Part shown: one piece after another, positions 27,047 through 35,713 of the stretch
Layout of the letters: the number at the start of each line of letters is the position of its first letter
Numbering within the stretch: the stretch's first letter is position 1
Assembly: GCA_034370385.1 (NCBI GenBank)
Contig: JAXMKZ010000051.1
Coordinates: forward strand, 62,001 to 126,000
Direction of reading: 5' to 3'
DNA length: 64,000 nt
Origin: Coriobacteriia bacterium
GTDB taxonomy: Bacteria > Actinomycetota > Coriobacteriia > Anaerosomatales > PHET01
Notes under the pieces: generated by a model
Database searches by the model: none
What the model was told of the DNA's origin: nothing
The model's input: only the letters and a program-made list of their open reading frames with translations
Translations under genes and position numbers: made by a program

Positions 27047-27160
27047 ATGAAGGTACGTCCTTCAGTCAAGAAGATGTGTGACAAGTGCAAGGTCATCCGG
27101 CGCCATGGTCGGGTCCTCGTGATCTGCGAGAACCCGCGCCACAAGCAGCGCCAGGGCTAG
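27047..27160 (+). CDS. rpmJ: 50S ribosomal protein L36 (zinc-binding form)
   Basis: This is a 37-residue protein: [20 protein letters not shown] followed by [17 protein letters not shown]. The zinc ligands C11, C14, C27 and H32 are all present, so this is the 'C+' form. GAAAGGACCGAG lies upstream of the ATG. It occupies the standard place between infA and rpsM, 12 nt before rpsM. Confidence 0.97.
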   Translation: MKVRPSVKKMCDKCKVIRRHGRVLVICENPRHKQRQG

Positions 27161-27172
27161 GAGGGAGCACGC

Positions 27173-27547
27173 GTGGCCCGTATCGCAGGTGTCGACCTTC
27201 CGCGCGAGAAGCGCGTTGAGATCGGCCTGACCTACATATTCGGCATCGGTCTTACGACCAGCCAGCTCATCGTGCGTGAGACCGGGGTCAACCCGGACAC
27301 GCGCGTCCGCGACCTCACTGAGGAGGAAGTCGTCCGCCTCCGTGAGTTCATCGACAAGAATCTCAAGATCGAGGGTGACCTCCGTCGCGAGACGGCGCAG
27401 AACATCAAGCGCCTCATGGAGATCGGCTGCTACCGCGGCCTGCGCCACCGTAAGGGCCTGCCCGTTCGCGGACAGCGGACCCATACGAACGCTCGCACCC
27501 GCAAGGGTCCGCGACGCCAGATCGGCGCCAAGAAGAAGGGCAAGTAA
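27173..27547 (+). CDS. rpsM: 30S ribosomal protein S13
   Basis: S13 is a 30S head protein that contacts the P-site tRNA and bridges to the 50S. It is 124 aa from GTG 27173 behind GGAGGGAG (27160-27167): [20 protein letters not shown], '[13 protein letters not shown]' and the basic tail '[20 protein letters not shown]' with 'TRKGPRR'. rpsK follows after 4 nt. Confidence 0.97.
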   Translation: MARIAGVDLPREKRVEIGLTYIFGIGLTTSQLIVRETGVNPDTRVRDLTEEEVVRLREFIDKNLKIEGDLRRETAQNIKRLMEIGCYRGLRHRKGLPVRGQRTHTNARTRKGPRRQIGAKKKGK

Positions 27548-27551
27548 CCGC

Positions 27552-27953
27552 ATGGCCGCCAAGAAGAAGAATGTGCGCACTCGTCTCAAGCGCAGCGAGC
27601 GCAAGAATATCGCTGTGGGCCAGGCGCACATCAAGAGCACGTTCAACAACACCATCGTGAGCATCACCGACCCCTCGGGCAACGTCATCGCGTGGCAGTC
27701 GGCCGGTACTGTGGGCTTCAAGGGTTCGCGTAAGTCGACCCCGTTCGCCGCCCAGCTTGCCGCCGAAGCCTGCGCAAAGATGGCCCAGGAGCACGGTCTC
27801 AAGAAGGTCACGGTCTTCGTCAAGGGTCCGGGTTCGGGCCGCGAGACCGCGATTCGCTCACTGCAGGCCGCTGGGCTCGAGATCGCGAGCATCCAGGACT
27901 GCACCCCTGTTCCGCACAACGGCTGCCGGCCGCGCAAGCGCCGTCGCGTCTAG
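27552..27953 (+). CDS. rpsK: 30S ribosomal protein S11
   Basis: S11 is a 30S platform protein beside the Shine-Dalgarno helix. It is 133 aa from ATG 27552: [20 protein letters not shown], '[20 protein letters not shown]', '[20 protein letters not shown]', and '[20 protein letters not shown]' with the final 'RKRRRV'. The frame is open further upstream inside rpsM, but only this start gives the family N-terminus. Confidence 0.97.
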   Translation: MAAKKKNVRTRLKRSERKNIAVGQAHIKSTFNNTIVSITDPSGNVIAWQSAGTVGFKGSRKSTPFAAQLAAEACAKMAQEHGLKKVTVFVKGPGSGRETAIRSLQAAGLEIASIQDCTPVPHNGCRPRKRRRV

Positions 27954-27979
27954 CCGATACCTGAAGGGATCCGAAGAAG

Positions 27980-28606
27980 ATGGCACGTTATACCGGGGCA
28001 GACTGTCGTCTGTGCCGCCGCGAAGGTATCAAGCTCTTCCTCAAGGGTGACCGCTGCTATGGCGATAAGTGCGCCATCGAGCGTCGCCCCTATCCGCCGG
28101 GTATGGCGGGGAAGAAGCGGCCGCGCGACAGTGAGTACCGCGTTCAGTTGCGCGAGAAGCAGCGCACCAAGCGCATCTACGGCCTGCTCGAGAAGCAGTT
28201 CCGTTCGTACTATGAGACCGCGAGCCGCCAGTCCGGCATCACGGGCGAGAACCTTCTTCGCCTGCTTGAGAGCCGTCTGGACAACGTCGTCTACCGTCTT
28301 GGCTTCGCCAAGTCGCGTGATGAGGCGCGTCAGGTCGTGCGTCACGGTCACATCACCGTGAACGGTCGCCGGGTGGATATCCCGTCGTACCGCGTTCGTC
28401 CGGGCGAGATCATCGCCGTGGGGCCGAAGGCCAGGGACATGCTCGTGATCAAGACGGCACTCATCGTGTCCGAGAAGATCTCGGTTCCGGGTTGGCTCGA
28501 GGTTGATATCGAGAAGCTGCAGGGCAAGATACTGTCGCTGCCGACGCGCGAGATGATCGACGCACCGGTTCGCGAGCAGCTTATCGTCGAGCTTTACTCG
28601 AAGTAG
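27980..28606 (+). CDS. rpsD: 30S ribosomal protein S4
   Basis: S4 is a primary 16S-binding protein, an antitermination factor, and the regulator of the alpha operon in E. coli. It is 208 aa: [20 protein letters not shown] with four cysteines (C9, C12, C26, C31), the zinc-binding version of the N-terminal domain. The S4 RNA-binding domain '[20 protein letters not shown]', '[20 protein letters not shown]' follows. It lies 26 nt after rpsK and 31 nt before rpoA. Confidence 0.97.
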   Translation: MARYTGADCRLCRREGIKLFLKGDRCYGDKCAIERRPYPPGMAGKKRPRDSEYRVQLREKQRTKRIYGLLEKQFRSYYETASRQSGITGENLLRLLESRLDNVVYRLGFAKSRDEARQVVRHGHITVNGRRVDIPSYRVRPGEIIAVGPKARDMLVIKTALIVSEKISVPGWLEVDIEKLQGKILSLPTREMIDAPVREQLIVELYSK

Positions 28607-28637
28607 TGACCGTACTGTTAGCCAGGGAGGCTGCTTG

Positions 28638-29576
28638 ATGACAGAGTTCATGAGGCCCCAGGTCACGGTCGACCAGGTCGATGACCGGGTTGCTCGCTAC
28701 ATCGTGGAGCCGCTGGAGCGTGGCTTTGGCTACACGCTGGGCAACTGCATGCGACGCGTTCTGCTGTCGTCTCTGCAGGGTGCGGCCGCGACCTCAATCC
28801 GGGTCGAGGGAATACAGCACGAGTTCGCGTCGATCGAGGGCGTCCGCGAGGACGTCACCGACGTCGTGCTCAATGTGAAGGGCCTTGTCTTCCGTGACTC
28901 CGGCGTAGGTGCCGGCGACGCGGTCGCCACGCTCAATGTCGCGGGTCCGGCAACGATCACCGGTGCCGACCTGAAGGTTCCCACCGAGTTCGAACTGGTG
29001 AACCCGGAGCACGTGATCGCGAACCTGAACGACAAGGGCAAGCTCGAGATGAGCATCCGCATCGGTGTTGGACGCGGCTACGTGTCGGCTGATCGCAACA
29101 AGCGTGCTGAAGACCCGATCGGGGTCATCAACATCGACTCGTTGTTCTCGCCGGTCAACCGCTGCACCTACGTTGTGGAGAACACCCGAGTCGGTCAGCG
29201 CACCGACTACGATCGTCTGACCCTCGAGGTTGAGACGAACGGAGCCATCGACCCCGGCGAAGCCGTAGCTCGCGCCGGGCACATCATCGATGAGCACATG
29301 ATGTTGTTCGTCGACCAGGCATCGGGCGTCATGCCCGAAGAGGGCATCTTCCTCGCGCCCGACGACAACGACGAAGGCATGCTCGACACGCCGATCGAAG
29401 AGCTGGACCTTTCCGTCCGCTCGTACAACTGCTTGAAGCGCCAGGGTGTCAACACGATCGGCCAGTTGACGGAGTGTTCCGAGCAGGATCTGCTCAACAT
29501 TCGAAACTTCGGCGCCAAGTCCATCGAAGAAGTCAAGGACAAGCTCCAGGGCATGGGCCTGGGCTTGAAGCCGTAG
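28638..29576 (+). CDS. rpoA: DNA-directed RNA polymerase subunit alpha
   Basis: Alpha dimerises to nucleate RNA polymerase assembly, and its C-terminal domain binds UP-element DNA and activators. It is 312 aa from ATG 28638, 7 nt after GGGAGG (28625-28630); a TTG at 28635 is less well placed. The N-terminal domain has 'ERGFGYTLGNCMRRVLLSSL' and 'VKGLVFRD'. The C-terminal domain (253-308) is 'IEELDLSVRSYNCLKRQGVN...' with the DNA-contact equivalents of E. coli R265, N268, N294, G296, K298 and S299 at R261, N264, N290, G292, K294 and S295. rplQ follows after 12 nt. Confidence 0.98.
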   Translation: MTEFMRPQVTVDQVDDRVARYIVEPLERGFGYTLGNCMRRVLLSSLQGAAATSIRVEGIQHEFASIEGVREDVTDVVLNVKGLVFRDSGVGAGDAVATLNVAGPATITGADLKVPTEFELVNPEHVIANLNDKGKLEMSIRIGVGRGYVSADRNKRAEDPIGVINIDSLFSPVNRCTYVVENTRVGQRTDYDRLTLEVETNGAIDPGEAVARAGHIIDEHMMLFVDQASGVMPEEGIFLAPDDNDEGMLDTPIEELDLSVRSYNCLKRQGVNTIGQLTECSEQDLLNIRNFGAKSIEEVKDKLQGMGLGLKP

Positions 29577-29588
29577 GAGAAGCGCCAG

Positions 29589-29939
29589 ATGAGACACCTC
29601 AAGAAGGGCCGCAAGCTCGGCACCGACGCGTCGCACACCAAGGCGATGCTCAAGAGCCTAGCGATCGCGGTGCTCGCCAATGACCGTATCAAGACGACTG
29701 AGACCCGCGCCAAGGAGGTTCGTCCTCTCGTCGAGAAGACGATCACCTGGGCGAAGAAGGGTGACGTGCACTCGCGTCGCCTCGCCATGGCGGCGCTCAG
29801 CAACAAAGAGGTCGTCACCAAGATCTTCGCCGAGAAGGATCGGTTCGAAGGTCGCGAAGGCGGCTACACCCGCATTCTGAAGCTCGGCCCGCGCAAGGGC
29901 GACGCCGCTCCCATGGTCATCATGGAGCTTGTCGACTAG
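29589..29939 (+). CDS. rplQ: 50S ribosomal protein L17
   Basis: L17 is 116 aa: MRHLKKGRKLGTDASHTKAM, 'LKSLAIAVLANDRIKTTETR', 'AKEVRPLVEKTITWAKKGDV' and the end 'RKGDAAPMVIMELVD'. The compact bacterial form is complete. It is the last gene of the alpha operon; a strong terminator lies 33 nt downstream. Confidence 0.97.
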   Translation: MRHLKKGRKLGTDASHTKAMLKSLAIAVLANDRIKTTETRAKEVRPLVEKTITWAKKGDVHSRRLAMAALSNKEVVTKIFAEKDRFEGREGGYTRILKLGPRKGDAAPMVIMELVD

Positions 29940-29972
29940 AAGCGTCGCGGTTCGCGTAACGAGCGGTACCAT

Positions 29973-30010
29973 GTGAGGGCCTCTTTCGCGGAGGCCCTCA
30001 CTGCGTTGTC
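29973..30010 (+). terminator. Terminator of the S10-spc-alpha cluster
   Basis: A perfect 11-bp stem, GTGAGGGCCTC (29973-29983) with GAGGCCCTCAC (29991-30001), has a 7-nt loop and is followed by TGCGTTGTCGT. It is the first strong terminator-like structure downstream of rpsJ and separates the alpha operon from ecfA1. Confidence 0.85.
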
Positions 30011-30037
30011 GTGTCCTTTGATGGTCAGGGGAGTGGC

Positions 30038-30853
30038 GTGATCCGGTTCGACGGCGTTAGCTACACGTATGCTCAGGGGTCGGTGGATCGCCGTGCGGTC
30101 GACGACGTCTCGCTCACGGTGGACGAGGGCGAGCTGGTCGCGTTGGTCGGGGCCAATGGCTCAGGCAAGTCGACGCTCGCCCGGCTGGGGAACGGCATCC
30201 TTCTTCCCACCGAGGGATCGGTGAAGGTCGATGGCATCGACACGCGCGAGCGAAGTCGGGCGCGCGAGCTCCACACAAGGGTCGGGATCGTCTTCCAGAG
30301 TCCGGACGACCAGATCGTGTCGACCTCTGTTGAGGACGACGTGGCGTTCGGTCCGGAGAACCTTTGTCTGCCGCGAGAGGAGATCCGTGCTCGCGTCGAT
30401 CAGGCGTTGGCGACTGTTGGCCTGACAGGGCTTGAGCAGCGTGAGCCGCACCTCTTGTCCGGCGGCCAGAAGCAGCGTCTGGCACTGGCGGGGGCACTGG
30501 CCCTCGGTCCACGCTACCTCATCCTCGATGAGCCGACCTCGATGATCGACCCGCAGGGTCGCGATGACGTACTGAGCATCGTGGACGACCTCAGAGAGTC
30601 GGGGCATGGCATTCTCCTTGTCACCCATGACCTGGCTGAGGCGTATCGTGCGGACCGCGTCGTCGTCATGGCGCGTGGGGCCGTTGCCTTCTCGGGGGCC
30701 CCGAGCGAGCTCTACGAGAGCATCGATGCGGATGCTGTCGGCATCGAGGTACCATCACTGATTCGCCTCGTCAATGAGCTCAGAGATGCCGGCGTGCCCG
30801 TCGGAGAGGGTCAGACGACCGTCCCGGGCGTGATCGAGGCGCTATGCCGCTGA
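30038..30853 (+). CDS. ecfA1: ECF transporter energy-coupling ATPase A1
   Basis: This is one of the two ABC ATPases that power ECF (energy-coupling factor) vitamin and metal uptake. Walker A is GANGSGKST, the Q-loop 'GIVFQSPDDQIVSTSVEDD' is typical of EcfA, the signature is 'LLSGGQKQRLALAGAL' and Walker B 'YLILDEPTSMIDP', followed by the H-loop 'LVTHDLAEA'. I chose GTG 30038 behind AGGGGAG (about 271 aa). GTG 30011 would add nine residues but follows the terminator with no ribosome binding site. It overlaps ecfA2 by 10 nt. rplQ-ecfA1-ecfA2-ecfT-truA-rplM-rpsI is also the order in Firmicutes. Confidence 0.93.
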   Translation: MIRFDGVSYTYAQGSVDRRAVDDVSLTVDEGELVALVGANGSGKSTLARLGNGILLPTEGSVKVDGIDTRERSRARELHTRVGIVFQSPDDQIVSTSVEDDVAFGPENLCLPREEIRARVDQALATVGLTGLEQREPHLLSGGQKQRLALAGALALGPRYLILDEPTSMIDPQGRDDVLSIVDDLRESGHGILLVTHDLAEAYRADRVVVMARGAVAFSGAPSELYESIDADAVGIEVPSLIRLVNELRDAGVPVGEGQTTVPGVIEALCR

Positions 30854-31677
30854 ACCTGACCGGCGTGTCATACACGTACGACCGCGTGCAGCCGGCGGTC
30901 GCGGCGCTTTCCTGTGCGGATGTCGAAGTCGGCTCCGGTGAGCTGGTGCTCGTGTTGGGAACCACCGGCTCGGGCAAGTCCACCCTGCTGCGCGTCGCAG
31001 GTGGGCTTCTGAGCCCTACCGCAGGTACGGTGCTCATCGATGAGAGGCCCCTGGACCGCACCGACGTGGGAGGCGAGGTAGGCCTTGTCTTCCAAGACGC
31101 GGAGGCACAGCTCTTCGCGGACACCATCCTCGAAGACGTCGCGTTCGGGCCATCGAACAAGGGCCTGTCGAAGAGCGCTGCTCACGACCGCGCACGCGAG
31201 GCGCTTCGCTCAGTCGGCCTGGAACCGGATGAGTTCGGCGGACGGTCGCCGTTCTCGCTATCGGGCGGGGAGGCGCGCCGCGCCGCCATCGCCGGGGTGA
31301 TCGCCATGCGGCCGCGCTACCTGCTTGCTGATGAGCCTACGGCCGGGCTCGATGCAGGGGGTCGCAGCAGCATACGTTCGCTCTTGCTCGATTCCCGTTC
31401 GCGAGGTGGCGTGATGGTCGTGAGCCACTCCGCCGACGAGTTTCTGGCCGATGCCGATAGGGTGCTCATCCTGCGCGACGGAGGTGTGGAGTGGTGGGGT
31501 CGGGCGACTGAACTCATCGATGATCCGACGCCCTTGACACATGCCGGCCTCAAGCCGCCTCCGATTCTCGACATCCAGGCGAGAATGCGAGAGATCACCG
31601 GCGGTCGGGATGCGTTCACCCTCGACCCGGTGGCGGCGGCCCGTTCGCTCGCTTCCGGGCGGAGGCGGTGTCCGTGA
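30844..31677 (+). CDS. ecfA2: ECF transporter energy-coupling ATPase A2
   Basis: This is the second ECF ATPase, 277 aa. Walker A is GTTGSGKST, the Q-loop 'GLVFQDAEAQLFADTILEDV', the signature 'LSGGEARRAAIAGV', Walker B 'YLLADEPTAGLDA' and the switch histidine is in 'MVVSHSADEF'. The A1/A2 pair forms a heterodimer that couples to EcfT. The start overlaps ecfA1 by 10 nt, and its stop overlaps ecfT by 4 nt (GTGA), so the three subunits are translationally coupled. No substrate-binding S component is adjacent. Confidence 0.93.
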   Translation: MPLNLTGVSYTYDRVQPAVAALSCADVEVGSGELVLVLGTTGSGKSTLLRVAGGLLSPTAGTVLIDERPLDRTDVGGEVGLVFQDAEAQLFADTILEDVAFGPSNKGLSKSAAHDRAREALRSVGLEPDEFGGRSPFSLSGGEARRAAIAGVIAMRPRYLLADEPTAGLDAGGRSSIRSLLLDSRSRGGVMVVSHSADEFLADADRVLILRDGGVEWWGRATELIDDPTPLTHAGLKPPPILDIQARMREITGGRDAFTLDPVAAARSLASGRRRCP

Positions 31678-32465
31678 GTGCCCCGGTCCCTTTCGGGCAG
31701 TACGTCGGCGGTGACTCGCCGGTCCACCGCCTCGAGCCGCGCGTGAAGATCGGCGTGACGGCGGCGTTCACCGTCGCTCTGTTCGCCTTCGACACCTGGG
31801 CGGGGCTCTTGGCTGCCACGCTCGTCGTCGTCGGGGCTGTGGCGCTGTCGGGTGTTGCGCCACGCCTCGTGGTGCGCGGCCTCGTCCCGGTCGCATGGCT
31901 GCTGGTGTTCACGGTCGTGGCCAACGCCGTGGTGCTCGAGGCCGAGGGCGCGCTGGTGACGCTGGGGCCGTTGAGCATCGAGCTGGAGGGGTTGCTGCGC
32001 GGTCTCTTCTTCGCCGGGCGGATCCTCGTGCTGGTCGCGGGCACGTCGCTTGTGACCCTGACCACCTCGCCGGTCGACCTCACGGACGCGCTCGCGCGGC
32101 TCATGCGACCCCTGCGGGTGGTGCGGTTTCCCGCCGACGATGCCGCGATGATGCTTTCGCTCGCCCTGCGCTTCATCCCCACGACCGCGGAGGAGGGTGA
32201 GCGCATCATCATCGCGCAGACCGCTCGTGGAGCCAGTTTCGACAAGGGAGGGCCGATCACGAGGGCGCGAGCCTGGGTCCCGGTCCTCGTCCCCCTGTTT
32301 GTCCGGCTGTTTCGCCGGGCGGATGATCTGGCCATCGCGATGGAGTCACGCTGCTACACGGGCGTGGGACGCACGAGGCTCAGGGAGTCGCGGATCCGGT
32401 TGACCGACTGGACAGTGCTGGTTGTCAGCATCATTCTCGCGATTGGTGCGGCGGTGTATCTGTGA
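31674..32465 (+). CDS. ecfT: ECF transporter transmembrane scaffold protein T
   Basis: EcfT is the membrane protein that links EcfA1/A2 to interchangeable S components. It is 263 aa from GTG 31674 (8 nt after GGGCGGAGG); GTG 31668 is possible. Hydrophobic helices are visible at 'IGVTAAFTVALFAFDTWAGL', 'LLAATLVVVGAVAL', 'PVAWLLVFTVVANAVVL', 'GRILVLVAGTSLVTLTT' and the last 'WTVLVVSIILAIGAAVYL'. The coupling helices carry the diagnostic arginine motifs AQTARGA and 'AMESRCYTG' (Ala-Arg-Gly type). An S component must be encoded elsewhere. Confidence 0.92.
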   Translation: MSAPVPFGQYVGGDSPVHRLEPRVKIGVTAAFTVALFAFDTWAGLLAATLVVVGAVALSGVAPRLVVRGLVPVAWLLVFTVVANAVVLEAEGALVTLGPLSIELEGLLRGLFFAGRILVLVAGTSLVTLTTSPVDLTDALARLMRPLRVVRFPADDAAMMLSLALRFIPTTAEEGERIIIAQTARGASFDKGGPITRARAWVPVLVPLFVRLFRRADDLAIAMESRCYTGVGRTRLRESRIRLTDWTVLVVSIILAIGAAVYL

Positions 32466-32478
32466 GAAGGCGAGACAG

Positions 32479-33273
32479 ATGAGCGAATCGAGGACAGACT
32501 CACTGCTTGCCATCGCGGTCGAGGTCGCCTACGACGGCGCGCCGTTCAGCGGCTTCGCGCGGCAGCCGGGGCTCGATACGGTGCAGGGACGCCTCGAGTC
32601 GGCGCTCGCGACGATCCTTCGCCGGGAAGTTGTCACGACCGGTGCCGGCAGGACCGATGCCGGGGTGCACGCACTCGGGCAGGTAGTCAGTTTCGATGCG
32701 CGGGGCGACGAGCCGAACATGACCAGTATGCGACGCTCGCTTGAGGCGCTGTCGGGCGAAGGCATCGCGATACGTGGTGTGCGTGCGGCTCGACCCGGAT
32801 TCTCGGCGCGCTTCGACGCGCTCGCTCGCGAGTACCGGTACCGCATCGTCTCCGGGCCGGTCGAGCCGCTCTTCCTCGACCGCTTCGCTTGGCACGTCCC
32901 GTCGACGCTCGATGTGGAGGCCATGGCCGCATCGGCGGCGATCTTGATCGGCGAGCATGACTTTCGCTCCTTCACCGTTTCCGACTCGGTCGAGGGGAAG
33001 ACGACGATGCGTCGCATCGAGGCTCTCCAGCTGACGCGCGAGACGCAGCTCGGCGAGGAGTGCCTGATGATCCGCGTGGTGGGCAACGCGTTCCTCCATT
33101 CGATGGTTCGGGTGATCGTCGGATCGCTCGTCGAGATAGGGGTCGGTCGACGGGACCCGGAGTGGCTCGAGGCGGCGCTGGCGGCCCGGGAGCGTTCGGC
33201 TGCCGGACCCACGGCGCCGGCGTTCGGACTCGTGCTTCACGCGGTCAGCTACCCCGACTCCGTCTGGCTGTGA
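32479..33273 (+). CDS. truA: tRNA pseudouridine(38-40) synthase TruA
   Basis: TruA isomerises uridines 38-40 in tRNA anticodon stems. It is 264 aa. The catalytic aspartate D60 is in the motif 'GAGRTDAGVHALGQV'. Also seen are 'YDGAPFSGFARQPGLDTVQG', 'FDALAREYRYRI' and 'GNAFLHSMVRVIVGSLVEIG', all typical. ATG 32479 gives the proper N-terminus; in-frame codons further upstream overlap ecfT. It lies 13 nt after ecfT, probably in the same transcript, and is followed by the rplM promoter region. Confidence 0.95.
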   Translation: MSESRTDSLLAIAVEVAYDGAPFSGFARQPGLDTVQGRLESALATILRREVVTTGAGRTDAGVHALGQVVSFDARGDEPNMTSMRRSLEALSGEGIAIRGVRAARPGFSARFDALAREYRYRIVSGPVEPLFLDRFAWHVPSTLDVEAMAASAAILIGEHDFRSFTVSDSVEGKTTMRRIEALQLTRETQLGEECLMIRVVGNAFLHSMVRVIVGSLVEIGVGRRDPEWLEAALAARERSAAGPTAPAFGLVLHAVSYPDSVWL

Positions 33274-33324
33274 AGGCGCACGCGCAGGTGACAGAGGGCA
33301 GCGACGGGGCAGAACCGGAGGGTG

Positions 33325-33377
33325 GATACGCCCGGGCGCGTGTATTGTTTGACGCCCTCAGCTGGCGCGGATAGAAT
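33325..33377 (+). promoter_or_regulatory. rplM-rpsI promoter with upstream ACGCCC-N4-GCGTG element
   Basis: TTGACG (33349-33354) and TAGAAT (33372-33377) are spaced 17 nt apart. Six bases upstream of the -35 is GATACGCCCGGGCGCGTG (33325-33342), which matches the rpsL upstream element in 17 of 18 positions and contains the palindrome CGCCCGGGCG. The leader to rplM would be about 60 nt. Confidence 0.85.
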
Positions 33378-33444
33378 GGCAGGGTTCGTTTCCGCCAGCC
33401 CCGTGACGCGAACAAATGCTATCCACGCACAGTTGGAGGACCCG

Positions 33445-33879
33445 TTGAAGACCTACCATGCCAAGCCCGGCGAAGTCGAGCGCGAGTGGTTGCTCGTCGA
33501 CGCTACGGACATGGTGCTCGGCCGGCTCGCAAGCGAGATTGCCCAGATTCTCAAGGGTAAGCGCAAGCCGGTCTACACACCCCACGTCGACACTGGTGAC
33601 TTCGTCGTCGTCATCAATGCCGAGAAGATCCGTTTGACCGGCAACAAGGCGAACACCAAGAACTACTACTCGCACTCGGGCTACCCCGGTGGCCTCAAGG
33701 AGGTTTCGTTCCAGCGCATGCTGGCGAAGCACCCCGAGCGCATCATCGAGAAGGCCGTTCGGGGCATGCTCCCGAAGAACTCGCTCGGTCGCACCATGGG
33801 CAAGAAGCTCAAGGTGTACGCGGGAACCGAGCACCCCCACGAGGCTCAGAAGCCGCGTCAGATCACGCTGGAGGCATAG
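33445..33879 (+). CDS. rplM: 50S ribosomal protein L13
   Basis: L13 is an early 50S assembly protein. It starts at TTG 33445 after GGAGGA (33435-33440): [20 protein letters not shown], '[19 protein letters not shown]', '[20 protein letters not shown]', and '[20 protein letters not shown]'. The length is 144 aa, normal. The in-frame ATG at 33322 lies in the promoter and is rejected. rpsI follows after 3 nt. Confidence 0.95.
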   Translation: MKTYHAKPGEVEREWLLVDATDMVLGRLASEIAQILKGKRKPVYTPHVDTGDFVVVINAEKIRLTGNKANTKNYYSHSGYPGGLKEVSFQRMLAKHPERIIEKAVRGMLPKNSLGRTMGKKLKVYAGTEHPHEAQKPRQITLEA

Positions 33880-33882
33880 CGC

Positions 33883-34281
<399 letters not shown>

Positions 34282-34307
34282 TACGCGGCCGCAGACACGG
34301 AATCGAG

Positions 34308-34348
34308 ACGAAGGCTCGCCGACATGCGGCGGGCCTTCGTTCCTTGTT
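34308..34348 (+). terminator. Terminator after rpsI
   Basis: A 14-bp stem with one G-U pair, ACGAAGGCTCGCCG (34308-34321) with CGGCGGGCCTTCGT (34327-34340), has a 5-nt loop and is followed by TCCTTGTT. It ends the rplM-rpsI unit just before the glmM ribosome binding site, so glmM may depend partly on read-through. Confidence 0.85.
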
Positions 34349-34363
34349 ACGAGGGGAGCACTC

Positions 34364-35713
34364 ATGAGCACGCGACTCTTCGGCACCGACGGTGTGCGCG
34401 GCGTGGCCAACGCCGAGCTGACGCCTGAACTGACTTTCCGGTTGGGCGAGGCCGCGGGTCACTTCCTCGGTGATCACGGCGCCGGGCGCATCGTGGTGGG
34501 GCGCGACACGCGCCGCAGCGGCGAGATGCTCGAGGCCGCACTGGTCGCGGGGATCACCGCAGGCGGGGGCGACGCGCTCCTTGCGGGGATCGTCCCGACT
34601 CCTGCGGTGGCGCTGCTCGTGCGCGAGCTCTCCGCCGACGGGGGCGTGGTCATCTCGGCAAGCCACAATGCTCCCGAGTACAACGGCATCAAGCTATTCA
34701 GCCGGGAGGGCCTGAAGCTCCCCGACGAGCTCGAGGATGAGATCGAGACGTTCTGTCTGTCGGAGCGCGACTGGGAGCGGCCGACGGGCGCCGACATCGG
34801 TCGCTGCGAGCGCATCCCCGATGCCGTCGAGCGCTACGTCGCGCATGCCTGCACTACGGTGAAGGGCGACTTGGATGGCATCCGTGTGGCTATCGATTGT
34901 GGTCACGGGGCCGCCGCCGTTGCATCACGGGCGGCCTTCGAGCGCCTCGGGGCCCACGTGACAGAGATCAACGCGGATTTCGACGGCACCGACATCAACG
35001 TCGGGTGCGGGTCGACCCACCTGGGACAACTGGCCCGGCTCGTCTCGGGCGGCGACTTCCATCTGGGCGTCGCTCACGACGGGGACGCGGACCGCGTCTT
35101 GGCCGTTGATGAGTTGGGGGCCGAGGTCGACGGCGACCAGATCATGGCGGTCACAGCGGTGAAGCTTCACGACGCCGGCGAGCTTGTGGGTGACACGGTC
35201 ATCTCGACGGTGATGTGCAACCTCGGATTCGAGGTCGCCATGCGTGAGCACGGCATCGCGGTGGTCAAGACCAAGGTCGGCGATCGCTACGTGCTCGAGC
35301 AGATGCAGGCCATGGGTGCGGTTCTGGGCGGCGAGCAGTCGGGGCACATCATCTTCCTCGAGCACAACACCACCGGCGATGGCCTCGTCACCGCGTTGCA
35401 GCTTGCTGCCGCGGTGCGTGACAGTGGCGTCCCGCTGTCAGTGCTCGCACAGGTCATGAAGCGCTACCCGCAGGTTCTGGTCAACGTGAGAGTCGCGGAC
35501 AAGTCTCGCCTGGCCACGAGCGCGGCAATCTCGCAGTCCGTTCATGCGGCTGAGCTGAGACTCGGTGATGAAGGCCGGGTGCTGGTGCGCGCTTCGGGTA
35601 CCGAACCGGTCGTGCGCGTGATGGCGGAGGCCGCGGACGCAGCCGCCGCGCGCGAGGTCGTCGACGGCATCGTTGACGTGGTCGTCTCTGAGCTGGGCGC
35701 CGAGCGCAGATGA
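34364..35713 (+). CDS. glmM: Phosphoglucosamine mutase
   Basis: It converts glucosamine-6-phosphate to glucosamine-1-phosphate, the second step towards UDP-GlcNAc for the cell wall. It is 449 aa: MSTRLFGTDGVRGVANAELT. The active-site serine is S100 in 'VISASHNAPEYNGIKLF'. The Mg2+ loop 'GVAHDGDADRVLAVD', the sugar-binding 'GGEQSGHIIF' and the phosphate-binding 'VRASGTEPVVRVMAE' are all present. ATG 34364 follows GAGGGGAG (34351-34358). Its stop overlaps the next gene by 4 nt (ATGA). Confidence 0.97.
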   Translation: MSTRLFGTDGVRGVANAELTPELTFRLGEAAGHFLGDHGAGRIVVGRDTRRSGEMLEAALVAGITAGGGDALLAGIVPTPAVALLVRELSADGGVVISASHNAPEYNGIKLFSREGLKLPDELEDEIETFCLSERDWERPTGADIGRCERIPDAVERYVAHACTTVKGDLDGIRVAIDCGHGAAAVASRAAFERLGAHVTEINADFDGTDINVGCGSTHLGQLARLVSGGDFHLGVAHDGDADRVLAVDELGAEVDGDQIMAVTAVKLHDAGELVGDTVISTVMCNLGFEVAMREHGIAVVKTKVGDRYVLEQMQAMGAVLGGEQSGHIIFLEHNTTGDGLVTALQLAAAVRDSGVPLSVLAQVMKRYPQVLVNVRVADKSRLATSAAISQSVHAAELRLGDEGRVLVRASGTEPVVRVMAEAADAAAAREVVDGIVDVVVSELGAERR

